A stretch of 42,153 bases of DNA from Borrelia duttonii Ly (lineage in GTDB: Bacteria > Spirochaetota > Spirochaetia > Borreliales > Borreliaceae), in assembly GCF_000019685.1 (NCBI RefSeq), contig NC_011254.1, positions 1 to 42,153 of the forward strand, read 5' to 3'. Every line of letters begins with the position of its first letter. Positions within the stretch are counted from its first letter, which is position 1. The notes beneath the pieces were generated by a model. That model was not told the DNA's origin, made no database searches, and saw only the letters and a program-made list of their open reading frames with translations. Position numbers and translations under genes: made by a program. Positions 25,987 to 35,446 of this stretch are shown here, in pieces.

Positions 25987-27081
25987 ATGAATATAGAGAA
26001 AAAAGGAGAGGGGAAAGTAAGAGTAATATTATTGATGATGATGATGGTGATGATGGGATGTAATAGTGGGGGAGTAAAGGGAGAAGGAACAGGAGGAGGA
26101 GAAGGGAGAGGAGGAGGAAGTTTAAGTGAAGTACTGCTGGAAGTAGGGAGAAGTGCGGAGAATGCATTTTATGCATTTATGGGTTTAATAGCAGATACAT
26201 TAGGTTTTACTGCTAAATCGATTACTAAGAAGAGTGATGTAGGAGAGTATTTTAGCATTTTGGGTGCAAAACTTGGAGAAGCATCAGCAGAATTAGAAAA
26301 AGTAGCAAACAAGGCAACATCAGGTGTTGATAAAAGCGATGCATTAAAAAATCCAATTAGAGTTGCAGTTGAGGCGGCTAAGGGAGTTTTAGATACGTTA
26401 AAAGGACATTTAGAGTCGTTAAAGGGGATAGGTGGTGATGATAACAAAATAGTCGGTTGGGCAGAAAGTGATAAAGAAGGAGCAGCAGCAAATACAGAAG
26501 AATTAAAAAAAGCGTATAAAGCATTGAAAGGAATAGTTGAAACAGCTACTAAAGAAGGTGTTGAAGAGCTAAATGAAGGTAATGTTCAAATGAATGCAGT
26601 AACAGTAGGTGTATCTGCTAATCCAGAACACGGAGCTAAGATATTAGCTACAAATGATGCTGGCAAACCAGCAGCAGGGGATACAGGTAAAGCAGCATTA
26701 ATAGTATCAACTGTAAGTGGAGAAGAAATGTTAGCATCAATTGTTAAACCAGAAGAAAAGGCTTCAAAAATAACAGGTCAGGCAAATGCACAGACAACTC
26801 CATTGGAATTTGCTGTAGGAGGTGATGGAGCTAATTTAGCACAAAATTCGGTTAAGCCAAGCTCATTGAGTGGAGGGATAGCTCTACGTTCATTAGTTAA
26901 GGCAGGTAAGTTAGCTGCTAATAATAATAATGATGAAAAAGCGGCACAAGCAGCAGGATTAACCGCAGTAAATAAGTTATTAGTAGCAGTAGAAGATATC
27001 ATTAAAAAGACAGTAAAAAAGACACTTGAGAAAGCAAAGGAAAAAATAGATGACGCAAGAAAGCCAAAAATAGCAGAGTAG
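25987..27081 (+). CDS. vlp: Variable large protein, group 4 (complete)
   Basis: A 364-residue Vlp lipoprotein. AAGGAGG lies before the ATG; the signal is methionine-rich, with lipobox VMMGCNSGG at about residue 25. A glycine-rich linker, GEGTGGGEGRGGG, follows. The group 4 signature LSEVLLEVGRSAENAFYAFM leads into LGFTAKS and KKSDVGEYFSILGAKLGEAS. The C-terminal family motif is a variant, LSGGIALRSLVKAGKLAANN. Its first 30 codons match the group 3 gene 5597-6682 on the other arm. It ends in a basic tail. Confidence 0.92.
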   Translation: MNIEKKGEGKVRVILLMMMMVMMGCNSGGVKGEGTGGGEGRGGGSLSEVLLEVGRSAENAFYAFMGLIADTLGFTAKSITKKSDVGEYFSILGAKLGEASAELEKVANKATSGVDKSDALKNPIRVAVEAAKGVLDTLKGHLESLKGIGGDDNKIVGWAESDKEGAAANTEELKKAYKALKGIVETATKEGVEELNEGNVQMNAVTVGVSANPEHGAKILATNDAGKPAAGDTGKAALIVSTVSGEEMLASIVKPEEKASKITGQANAQTTPLEFAVGGDGANLAQNSVKPSSLSGGIALRSLVKAGKLAANNNNDEKAAQAAGLTAVNKLLVAVEDIIKKTVKKTLEKAKEKIDDARKPKIAE

Positions 27082-27189
27082 TAAATAAGACAGATATTTA
27101 GAATTAGATTATTTGGGAATAAGATTAGAAGGTAAGCTTAGAGATTTATCTAGGTTTCCTTCTTTTTTGTTGGAAGGAAAATAAGGAGG

Positions 27190-28287
27190 CATGTGTAATA
27201 AGGAAGAAAATAAAAAACATAAAATCGATAATAATAACTTTATTTTTAATAATAGGATGTAATAGTGGTGGAGTAGCGGGAGGAGAAGGAGGAACAGGAG
27301 GAGGCGGGAGTGGGGAGCTAAAAGTTTAAGTGAAGTACTGCTGGAAGTAGGGAGAAGTGCGGAGAATGCATTTTATGCATTTTTGGAGTTAGTGTCAGAT
27401 GTATTGGGATTTAAGGTGAATAAAGATACAAAGAGAAGTGATGTAGCAGGTTATTTTGATAGTTTAGGAGATAAACTTGGAGAAGCATTATTAGAATTAG
27501 AAAAAGTAGCAGTAAAAGCAACATTAGGTGTTGATAAAGGTGAAGAGTCAAATGATGGAAAGAATGCAGTTAGAATTGTGGTTGATGTAGCTAAGGGGAG
27601 TTTTGAGTTCATTAAAAACTCATTTAGAATCTTTAAAAGATATAGGTGATGGTAACAAAGTAGTTGATGTAGTAAATAACCAAGATTGAGTAGCAGCAAG
27701 TACAGAAGAATTAAAGAAGGCATATAAAGCATTGAAAGGGATAGTGGAAGTAGCAAAGGGAGAGAAGGTTGAAGAACCAAGTGTAAGTGATGTTACATTG
27801 TCTCAAGCATCCAATAGGCGCTGATGCAAAAAATGGAGCCAAGGTATTAGCAGCTGGTGCTGATGCAGGAGCAGCAGTGGGAGATAAAGCAGCATTGATA
27901 GTGTCCTCAGTGAGAGGAGAGGAGATGTTAGCGTCGATAGTTAAATCAGGAGAAGGAGATTCAACTGGAACAATAGATTCAGATGTCAATGGATCAACAA
28001 GTGCGTTAAAGTTTGCTAAAGGAGGAACAGCAGATCATTTGGCAAAAGATGGGGCAAAAGCAGGAGCAGTGAGTGGAGGGATAGCGTTAAGATCGTTGGT
28101 TAAAGGAGGTAAGTTAGCTGCAAAAGATAATAATGATGACAAAGCAGTACAAGGAGCAGGGATAACCGCAGTAAATAAGTTATTAGTAGCAGTAGAAGGA
28201 ATAGTGAAAAAGACAGTAAAGAATGTTTTGGAGAAAGTAAAGCAAGAAATAGGTAAGGCAAGAGATTTAAAAGCAGCAGGTAAGTAG
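27190..28287 (+). pseudogene. Variable large protein, group 4, broken
   Basis: AAGGAGG is present, but the frame that carries the signal peptide (KKIKNIKSIIITLFLIIGC) has no usable start codon. The frame shifts after the glycine-rich linker (near 27325), again near 27640, and has an in-frame TGA. The body still shows SLSEVLLEVGRSAENAFYAF, KRSDVAGYFDSLGDKLGEAL and an open C-terminal part (27787-28287) with VSGGIALRSLVKGGKLAAKD. The signal peptide is a conventional hydrophobic one, unlike the methionine-rich signals of the neighbours. Confidence 0.85.
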
Positions 28288-28478
28288 TAGAATTTGGATA
28301 TAGTTGTTGAAATGATTAGATAAGAATGTTGGTAAAGGGAGCAATGAAGCTCTCTTTTTTTATTTGCAGTATTGTATGTAGTTTGATGAATTGTGTTTCA
28401 TATAAACATCTTTGTTTCTTCTAATCCTTAATAGATAAGCTAGAAAAAAAATAATAAAAAAATAAGGAGGCGAAAAGA

Positions 28479-29516
28479 ATGAAAAGAGAGAAAAAAGTAG
28501 AGGGGAAAGTAAGAGTAGTAATAATGATGGTGATGATGGGATGTAATAGTGGGGGAGTAAGTGGAGAAGAGGGAAAAGGAACACAAGGAATTGGAGGTTT
28601 GGGTGAAGTAATTTCACATTTAAGGGAGGGATTTTTGGAGGTTTTTGTATCTTTTGGAAATATACTAAAAGATACATTTGGTCTTACTTCAAATACGACT
28701 AAGAAAGAAGTTGGTGAGAGGTTGGGAAAGATTGGGGAAGCAGTAGAGGTAGCTAAAGGCAAATTAGAAGGTATTAAGGGAACTGAGCAGTTTAGTTTAA
28801 TGAAAGACAAAGTTGATAGTGTAATTACTAATGCAGTTAATATTTTGAAAAAGTTAGTTGAAGGAACAAAAAAATTTAAGGAAGCTACTGATGGCGCTAA
28901 TGGTAAAATCGGAAATGCTAATGGTACTGAGGATGCAGTGCAGGCAGATATAGCAAGTGTCAAGAGTCTTGTTGAGGGAATTAATATGATCTATGAAGCA
29001 GCTAAGGAAGTTAAAGTTGATTTAAAAGGAAATGCTGATAAGACAATTGCCGACTCTAAAGCAATTGCAAAGTTATTTAATAATACTGCTAGTGCTGATG
29101 CGACTGGTTTAAAAGCGGCTAATGTTGCATTAAATGCGTCAAGTGGTGCAGATATATTGGCAGCAATTGATGCAGCTAAGAATGGAATAAATGCACCTGC
29201 TGGCCAAATTAGTGCTGCAAAAAATGCTTATGACATTGCAGTTGCTATTAAAAATAGTGAAGATGCAGGTGCTGATGTTAGGGAGAAAGGGTCAGTAATA
29301 ACAGCCGGTTTAGCATTAAGGGCAATGGCTAAAAATGGCAAATTGGCAACTCATGCTAATGTACCAGCAGAAGGACTGAATGCAGTATTAATAGGAGCAG
29401 TTAGTAAAACTGTAAATGAGATAGTGTCTACTATAAGAAGAACAGTTGATAAATGTTTGAAAGATGTTGATGATTGCATAAAAGAAAATTCTAATAGTGA
29501 AGTAAAATCTAAGTAG
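28479..29516 (+). CDS. vlp: Variable large protein, group 5 (complete)
   Basis: A 345-residue Vlp lipoprotein. Start MKREKKVEGKVRVVIMMVMM with lipobox cysteine near residue 22; AAGGAGG upstream. After a GEEGKGTQGIGG linker comes FLEVFVSFGNILKDTFGL and KKEVGERLGKIGEAVEVAKG. The family motif is TAGLALRAMAKNGKLA. Two cysteines occur near the end (DKCLKDVDDC), which I do not see in the other groups. It is the only member of this type in the window and has no mirror copy. Its leader is nearly the same as the block inserted at 1926-1993. Confidence 0.9.
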   Translation: MKREKKVEGKVRVVIMMVMMGCNSGGVSGEEGKGTQGIGGLGEVISHLREGFLEVFVSFGNILKDTFGLTSNTTKKEVGERLGKIGEAVEVAKGKLEGIKGTEQFSLMKDKVDSVITNAVNILKKLVEGTKKFKEATDGANGKIGNANGTEDAVQADIASVKSLVEGINMIYEAAKEVKVDLKGNADKTIADSKAIAKLFNNTASADATGLKAANVALNASSGADILAAIDAAKNGINAPAGQISAAKNAYDIAVAIKNSEDAGADVREKGSVITAGLALRAMAKNGKLATHANVPAEGLNAVLIGAVSKTVNEIVSTIRRTVDKCLKDVDDCIKENSNSEVKSK

Positions 29517-29818
29517 TATAATTGTTTCTTAAACCTTTTATTATAGCAAACTTTTTTAAGTTTTGATAAGCATAAATATCCGTAAGGTATTTTTGCTTAT
29601 TTATTGTAGATTTATATATGTTAAAATGTTGTAAAATTAAGTGGTATTTATGATTTCGTGAGAAAGTGGGAAGTATATAATTAATTTTATTAGATGTTCT
29701 AATTTATGAAATGTCATTTATCCATTCATGGTTTTATTTATATGATTTGTGTTTTTGATGGCTTATTTAGGAGATAAGCTAATTTATCATAACTTTTTTA
29801 TCTTCTATTTCTTCTCCT
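29517..29818. other. Intergenic stretch with terminator
   Basis: About 300 bases without a gene. A hairpin with arms AAGCATAAATA and TATTTTTGCTT (29568-29598, 10 of 11 paired) lies about 50 bases after the group 5 stop and is its likely terminator. Confidence 0.55.
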
Positions 29819-30212
29819 TTGGAATTACAAAGTGTTAAATCTTTGGTGAAAGGAATTAAAGAGATAGTTGAGATTGTGTTAAGAGGGAAGGGAGATGTAG
29901 GTGCTGATGTTACTAAAGGTGATAGTAAGAAAGATGTTGGCAAGTTATTTACTATGACTAATGATAAAGCTGATAATGCGGCAGCTCAAGCAGCAGAAAG
30001 TATAGGAGCTATAAATGGAGTTGATATGTTGCAAGCGATAGCCACATCTAGTGAAAATCCTATTGTTAATGAGACTGAGGGAATTGAGAAAGCTGTAGAT
30101 AGAGCAGGAATTGCAGTTGCTAAAGCTTGTTGATCAAAAGAAAGAGATTAAAGAGTCTACAGCAAAGAAAGATGCAGTAATAGCAGGAGGTATAGCACTT
30201 AGAGTTAATTAG
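29819..30212 (+). pseudogene. Vlp internal fragment (group 1)
   Basis: Starts abruptly inside a group 1 gene at LQSVKSLVKGIKEIVEIVLR. It runs through KKDVGKLFTMTNDKADNAAA to AVDRAGIAVAKA, shifts frame at 30128, continues with [20 protein letters not shown] and ends at a stop near 30212. Both gene ends are missing, including the lipobox. Confidence 0.75.
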
Positions 30213-30266
30213 TAGGTTAATTATTATATATTGAATATAGTTAAGATTATTAGATAAGAAGGTAGG

Positions 30267-31089
30267 GGGAGTGTATTGGGGATAAATTTGGAAAGTAAAA
30301 AATCGGATGTGGGTAAGTATTTAAGGCAGTACAGAGTACAGTAGAAGGAATTAAGAGTGGGCTTAATAAAATTGTTGCTGAAATGAAAGAAGAAAAGAAT
30401 CCGAATGCTGCAGCTACTGAGAGTGCAGTGAAGACATTGGTTGAGAGTAAACTAGATAAGATAATTGGTGGAGCAAAGGAGGCAAGTGAGGCAATTGATG
30501 ATGCTAATGACCCAATTTGCAATATTGCTCAGAATGCTAGTGGGGTTGCTGGTACTGGCATTGAAAAATTAATAAAGGGAATTAAAGATATAGTAGATAT
30601 AGTCCTTAAAGATATAGGAAATGCTGATGCTGGAGATGATAAAAAAGCTGATGATCTTGCTTCAAGAACTGCTAATGCTGGTGAGGGTGAAGCAGGGAAA
30701 TTATTTGGTAATGCTGCTATTGCTAATTCTCCTAAAAAATCAGCAGCTGATGCGGCAAAAGCAGTTGGAGCAGTAACTGGTACTGATATATTAAAAGCTG
30801 TAATTAAGGGTAATGGTAATGGTGATTCTGCCAAATTTGCTAAAGAACTAACTGGTAATGTTTCTGCGATTCCTAAAGATGCAACTATAGCAGGAGGAAT
30901 AGCATTGCGAGCAATGGCAAAGGATGGTAAATTTGCTGATGGTAACGCTAATGAGTCAGGGAAAGTAATCAAAGGAGCCGCAATAAGTGCAGTAATTAAG
31001 GCATTAGATGCACTCACAATAGCAATAAGAAATACTGTTGATGCAGGGCTTAAAGTTGTTAAAGAAGCAATGAAAATTAATACTAATGA
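30267..31089 (+). pseudogene. Vlp fragment (group 2) lacking its 5' end
   Basis: Begins at [17 protein letters not shown] and shifts frame near 30322. It is then open from 30383 ([20 protein letters not shown]) through [15 protein letters not shown] and [20 protein letters not shown] to [10 protein letters not shown]. The homology ends at about 31089, where an inverted segment begins; the frame reads into it up to 31162 (259 codons). No signal peptide or ribosome binding site. Confidence 0.8.
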
Positions 31090-31108
31090 ATATATACTAA
31101 TTCAACTA

Positions 31109-31266
31109 TTAATTAGCCTTAACTTTAACTTCAGAACCCTCTCCTTGCTTAATCTCCCCTAATGCCTCACTAATCCCTTTTAAACTTTCATTCACTGTAT
31201 TCCCTATTGCTATTGTCAAAGTATTCAATACCTTATTCACCGCACTTGCTGCAGCTCCATTTACTG
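31109..31266 (-). pseudogene. Inverted Vlp 3' fragment (group 1)
   Basis: Minus-strand reading gives VNGAAASAVNKVLNTLTIAI, then [16 protein letters not shown] and a stop at 31109. It is oriented opposite to all other cassettes of the right arm and joins the preceding group 2 fragment tail to tail. Confidence 0.75.
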
Positions 31267-31287
31267 TCTACTTACAAATTCTAAGAT

Positions 31288-31333
31288 GTCCTAATAAAAA
31301 TATTATTCGGTTTATCATATAGAATTGTACAGA
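31288..31333. repeat. Intergenic repeat copy 1
   Basis: A 46-base element similar to 33119-33160 and 40857-40898, containing CTAAT, TATTCGGTTT and AATTGTACA. This copy is the most diverged (ATATAGAATTGTACAG). Confidence 0.55.
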
Positions 31334-31508
31334 TATATATAGTTATGTACAATTTAACATTAAGATGTTAATGATTATAGTTATTATAGTTGGAATTAAC
31401 CAAAGTATGATTTCTAATTTGTAAGTTAGATAAATAATCTGACTAAAAACATAACAACGATATATCAAACATAACAAAAATACATCTTTATTTGACATCA
31501 TAAAACAA

Positions 31509-31650
31509 AAGACACTGAAAACTTAACTCTCAGTATCTTCCTTTATAACTTTTCTTTACGACTTTATTTTTTCTATTTTTTATTTACTTATATAAAGTTT
31601 GACTATCTATTTTGACCATCAGAACCACTCTTTTCAGATAACACAGAAAT
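31509..31650 (-). pseudogene. Inverted group 2 Vlp tail with its terminator
   Basis: Minus strand from about 31650: SVLSEKSGSDGQNR and TAG (31603-31605), the usual end of a group 2 Vlp. About 65 bases further lies a GATAC-type terminator hairpin (31509-31539, arms AAGACACTGA and TCAGTATCTT). With 31109-31266 this forms an inverted patch of about 550 bases. Confidence 0.65.
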
Positions 31651-31845
31651 AGTAATAAGTTTATATAATAATTATTAGGTAAAAAGGCTAGTAGAGAGCG
31701 CAATAAAGCTCTCTTTTTTTTTATTTTCTGTATTGATGTGTGTTATATGAATGTTATTCATATAAATCATTTTTTTTCTTCTAATCCTTAAGAGAAAAGC
31801 TATAAAAAAAGCTATAAAGAAAGAAAAAACAAGGAGGCGAAAAGA

Positions 31846-32967
31846 ATGAAAAGAGAGAAAAAAGTAGAGGGGAAAGTAAGAGTAAAAGTAGTAATATTAA
31901 TGGTGATGATGATGGTGATGATGGGATGTAATAGTGGGGGAGTAGGAGGAGGAGAGGAAGGAAAGAATAAATTTTTGCAGTCATTAGTTAATGTGAGTAA
32001 TGAATTTTTGAATGTTTTCACATCATTTGGGGAAATGGTGGGGAGTGTATTGGGGTTTAATGTTAATTCAAAGAAGTCAGATGTAGGGAATTACTTTAAG
32101 AAGGTTCAGGGTACTGTGCAAGGTACCAAGGATAAGCTTGAACAAATTGTTGCTGATATGAAGAAAGTAGGGAATCCTAATACTGTTGAAGTAGAGAGTG
32201 TCGTGAAGAAATTAGTTAGTGAAACATTTGATAAGATAATTGACGGTGCAAGTGAGGCTTTAAAAGGAGCTGATGGTGTTGAAGCAATTGGTAATGTTGC
32301 TGAACCTGTTGCTGGTGCTGGTGCTGGTGCTGATGTTAATGCGGTTAAGTCTCTTAGTGAGGGAATCAAAAAAATTGTAAGTGTAGTACTTAAGGAAGGA
32401 AACGCAGAAGCTGGAAATGATAACGGTCCTGTTAAAGATGATGGTAATGCTGGTGCTGCAAGGGGTGATGCTGGTGCTGGTGCTGATGGTGATGCAAGGA
32501 AATTGTTTGCTAATAATAATGCAGGTGATGCTGCTGCTGCAGCAAAAGCAGCAAGAGATGCAGTAAAGGCTGTTGGGGCTGTAACTGGTGCTGACATATT
32601 ACAAGCTATTGCTAAAGGTGATGATGGTGAATCAGCTAAATTAGCGAAACATAACAATGTTGTTGCTAATAATAACGGTGCTAATGCTAATAATGCTAGA
32701 GATGCGATTATAGCAGGAGGAATAGCATTAAGAGCGATGGCAAAGGGAGGTAAATTTGCTAATGCTAGTGCGGCAGCGGCTGGGGTTAAGGCTAATGTTG
32801 TTAACGCTGCAGTAAGTGGAGTTACTAAGGCATTAAATACTCTAACTGTTGCAATAAGAAGTGCTGTTGATGAAGGACTTAAAAGTGTAAAAGAAGCAAT
32901 TAAAATTAATACTAATGATACTCCTGTATCATCTGAGAATAGTGTTTCTGGTGGTCAAAATAAATAG
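31846..32967 (+). CDS. vlp: Variable large protein, group 2 (complete)
   Basis: A 373-residue Vlp lipoprotein and the only fully equipped group 2 gene here. It has AAGGAGG, MKREKKVEGKVRVKVVILMV and the lipobox VMMGCNSGG near residue 29. [20 protein letters not shown] leads into [20 protein letters not shown]. The middle is rich in alanine, glycine and aspartate (GAGADVNAVKS, DAGAGADGDARKLF). The family motif [20 protein letters not shown] is followed by a tail NSVSGGQNK. A GATAC-type terminator follows at 33013-33046. Confidence 0.93.
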   Translation: MKREKKVEGKVRVKVVILMVMMMVMMGCNSGGVGGGEEGKNKFLQSLVNVSNEFLNVFTSFGEMVGSVLGFNVNSKKSDVGNYFKKVQGTVQGTKDKLEQIVADMKKVGNPNTVEVESVVKKLVSETFDKIIDGASEALKGADGVEAIGNVAEPVAGAGAGADVNAVKSLSEGIKKIVSVVLKEGNAEAGNDNGPVKDDGNAGAARGDAGAGADGDARKLFANNNAGDAAAAAKAARDAVKAVGAVTGADILQAIAKGDDGESAKLAKHNNVVANNNGANANNARDAIIAGGIALRAMAKGGKFANASAAAAGVKANVVNAAVSGVTKALNTLTVAIRSAVDEGLKSVKEAIKINTNDTPVSSENSVSGGQNK

Positions 32968-33012
32968 GCGAAGTTATGTAAGTAAATAAAATAAAAATAA
33001 AGTCATAAAGTG

Positions 33013-33046
33013 AAGATACTAAGAGTTAAGCTTTTGGTATCTTTTA
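33013..33046 (+). terminator. Intrinsic terminator after group 2 vlp
   Basis: AAGATACTAAGAG and CTTTTGGTATCTT pair over most of 13 bases around a short loop, followed by TTTATTTTAT. About 45 bases after the stop at 32967. Confidence 0.7.
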
Positions 33047-33118
33047 TTTTATAGTGTGTTAAATAGAAATATGTTACTTGATATTATTAATTTTATTATT
33101 TGTGATTTCTTTAAAATA

Positions 33119-33160
33119 TTCTAATTAAAAGTATTCAGTTTATTGTATAAAATTGTACAA
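33119..33160. repeat. Intergenic repeat copy 2
   Basis: TTCTAATTAAAAGTATTCAG followed by TTTATTGTATAAAATTGTAC. Nearly identical to 40857-40898. It ends 13 bases before the start-like ATG of the vlp fragment at 33173, so a promoter role is possible, but no ribosome binding site is present. Confidence 0.6.
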
Positions 33161-33172
33161 ACAAAGATAATA

Positions 33173-33465
33173 TGGTGATGGGATGTAATAGTGGAGGAGT
33201 AAAGGATCCTGAGAAAGTGTTTTTGAGTGAGATGGTTAATTTTAGGGAAAGGGTTTTTAGAAGTATTTGTGAGTTTTGGTGATATGATTACAGGGACGTT
33301 GGGGATAAAGGCTGATACCAAGAAATCAGATATTGGGGTTTATTTTATTAAAATTTCAGAACAATGAAATCAACAAAAGCAAAATTAAATGAAATTTTGG
33401 AAAATAATGGACATTATGAAAAGGTAAGAGAAAAAGTTGCTGCATTTATTACAAATAGCAATAAA
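33173..33465 (+). pseudogene. Vlp 5' fragment (group 1)
   Basis: Begins at the end of the signal peptide (MVMGCNSGGVKDPEKVFLSE), shifts frame at FRERVF/GKGFLEVFVSFGDM and again near 33357. It ends at KVREKVAAFIT, where an AGCTCTC terminator hairpin is fused directly to it (33460-33480). The remaining two thirds of the gene are missing. Confidence 0.75.
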
Positions 33466-33586
33466 GCTCTCTCTTTTTTTATTTGCGGTATTGTGTATGT
33501 TATATAAAGCCTCATTTATTTGTTTTTTGCTTTAAAAGAAAAGCTATAAAAAAAGCGATAAAGAAAAAAACAAGGAGGCGAAGAAA

Positions 33587-34315
33587 ATGAAGATAGAAGG
33601 AGTAGAAGGGGAAATAAAAGGGAAGAGAGGGAAAGAGAGAGTGAAGAGAATGGATAAGAGAGGGAATAGAATGAGAATAAAGGGAATAATATTGATGATA
33701 ATGATAGTGATGGGATGTAATAGTGGGGGAGTAAAGGAAGGAGCAGAGAATGGCACTGGCGAGAATAAAAATGGGAATAAGGGGATTGTCACTAGGAAGG
33801 ATGGGACTGTTTTGGATTTAGTCAAAATAAGTCAAAAAATCAAAGAGGTTAGTGATTTTGTGGTAGGTGTTACAGAAGTGGATGCTTTAGTTAAGTCAAT
33901 AGACAATCTTGTTGCGGCTCTTGGAAAAAAAATTTCTGCTCAAGGTACTGCTGACATTGCTAATAAAAATGCCTCATTAGTTGTGGGGGCCTATAACATA
34001 ATTGCGTCTGTAGAGACTAAATTGACAGTGTTAGAGCAAATAGTTGGGGCAATTTCTACTGATCTTAAGGCAAAGGTTGCTGATGCTAAGACTAAGAGTA
34101 CTGCATTTTTAACTAAGGTTAAACAATCAAGTGCCGATATAGGTAAAGATGATACTAGCGCTGCTGATGCACAAAAGGCTCTAAAAAGAGATAATAATGA
34201 CAAACAGAAGGGAGCTGATGAACTTGATAAATTGTACTTGGCGATTGTTGACTTGGTAAAGGCAGCTAATAATCTATTGGAAGCTACAATTAATGATCTT
34301 GTACAAACTTCTTAG
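33587..34315 (+). CDS. vsp: Variable small protein (Vsp, OspC-like lipoprotein)
   Basis: A 242-residue lipoprotein of the Vsp/OspC family, a second class of relapsing-fever antigens. It has AAGGAGG, then an unusually long basic leader of about 30 residues before the hydrophobic part, with lipobox IVMGCNSGG near residue 44. The mature protein has the family pattern DGTVLDLVKISQKIKEVSDF, EVDALVKSIDNLVAALGKKI, VVGAYNIIASVETKLTVLEQ and ends in KAANNLLEATINDL. The leader resembles those of Vlp cassettes. It is the only Vsp in the window and is intact. A strong terminator follows. Confidence 0.92.
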   Translation: MKIEGVEGEIKGKRGKERVKRMDKRGNRMRIKGIILMIMIVMGCNSGGVKEGAENGTGENKNGNKGIVTRKDGTVLDLVKISQKIKEVSDFVVGVTEVDALVKSIDNLVAALGKKISAQGTADIANKNASLVVGAYNIIASVETKLTVLEQIVGAISTDLKAKVADAKTKSTAFLTKVKQSSADIGKDDTSAADAQKALKRDNNDKQKGADELDKLYLAIVDLVKAANNLLEATINDLVQTS

Positions 34316-34354
34316 ATTTTAGTGAAAAGGTAATTAGCTGAAAAAAATTAGGTC

Positions 34355-34399
34355 AAAAAATAGAAGCTAGGAGTATTGTTCTTTTGGCTTCTATTTTTT
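34355..34399 (+). terminator. Intrinsic terminator after vsp
   Basis: Perfect 13-base arms AAAAAATAGAAGC (34355-34367) and GCTTCTATTTTTT (34387-34399), loop of 19 bases, ending in a T-run. About 40 bases after the vsp stop. Confidence 0.85.
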
Positions 34400-34496
34400 G
34401 TATTTAAAGTGCATGAGTGTTTTTCAATATTAAAAATATTGCATTATGGATAATATTTAATTATTTAACTTCCTGAATATTGAGTAGGTTTTAAGC

Positions 34497-35288
34497 TCGA
34501 AAATTTAAAGGAAAAGTTGCAAGCAGAAGTTGTTAAGAATGGGAAATATGAAAAAGTTAAAACAGTTTTTGAGAAGTTTATTAGTGGTACTATAGATAGA
34601 ATTGCTGCAGGAGCAAAGGAAGCAGCAAGTGATGCTACTGGTTGTGGTGCTATTGGAAAATGCTAAGGCAAATGAAGACGCTAAACCTGCAGAAGCAGGA
34701 AGTGTTAATAAATTAGTAAAAGGAATAAAGGCAATAGTAGAAGTAGTGTTAAGAAACGATGAGGGTGATTCAGGAGCTACTAAGACCAATGTAGAGCAAC
34801 AAAAGACAATAGGTGAATTGTTTGAAACAAAGGACAATGCTAGTGAGTCTGCGGCTGCGGCGGCTAATGCAACAGTGGGAGCAGTAAGTGGAGCTGATAT
34901 ATTGAAGGCGATAGCAAAATCAAAGGAAGATCCTAAAGCTGATAGTACTAATGGAATTGAAAAAGCAACAGATGCAGCAGGAATTGCAATTGCTCCTTCT
35001 GTTGCTAATAAGAAAGAGATTAAAGAGGATACAGCAAAGAAAGATGCAATAATAGCAGCAGGGATAGCATTAAGAGGGATGGCAAAAGATGGTAAGTTTG
35101 CAGCTAAAAGTAATGAGGAGAAATCAGCAAATGCAGTCAATGGAGCAGTAGCAAGTGCAGTAAATAAGGTGTTAAGTACACTTATAATAGCAATAAGGAA
35201 TAGAGTGGATGAAGGATTAAAAGGGATTAATAAGGTGTTAGGAGAGATTAAACAAGGAGAAGGATCTGTTGCCAAAATTAATGAATAA
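34497..35288 (+). pseudogene. Vlp (group 1) lacking its 5' end, frameshifted
   Basis: The first part reads LKGKLQAEVVKNGKYEKVKT and FEKFISGTIDRIAAGAKEAA. A shift near 34640 then leads into an open frame to 35288 with VNKLVKGIKAIVEVVLRNDE, VGAVSGADILKAIAKSKEDP and [20 protein letters not shown]. No signal peptide, lipobox or ribosome binding site. It is the neighbour on the inner side of the outer inverted repeat. Confidence 0.82.
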
Positions 35289-35446
35289 AAGAATAAGATA
35301 ATTAGTACAATGTAGAATATAATTAAACTTTTTAATAAAAACTTAGTTAATGAGAGCAATCAAGCTCTCTTTTTTTATTTGCAGTATTATATGTGTTATA
35401 TAGATCATATTTTTTAAATCCTTAAAAATTAAGTTGAATAAAAAAA

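Larger units (their letters stand above)
18884..26078. repeat. Inner inverted repeat, right arm (diverged)
   Basis: Mirror of 6591-13823. It carries the same genes in reverse order and orientation. It keeps more of the DUF244 and recombinase genes and an intact bdr, but has lost most of ssb, DUF603 and terminase. The outer limit is in the vlp gene at 25987, just past the lipobox. Confidence 0.85.

Noticed and set aside
31281..31480. Possible tRNA or small RNA in the AT-rich gap
   Set aside because: No cloverleaf or conserved loop sequences could be found; only the intergenic repeat and A/T runs.
34505..35359. 284-codon minus-strand frame
   Set aside because: Antisense of a group 1 vlp pseudogene; long only because the alanine-rich coding strand gives few stops in reverse.
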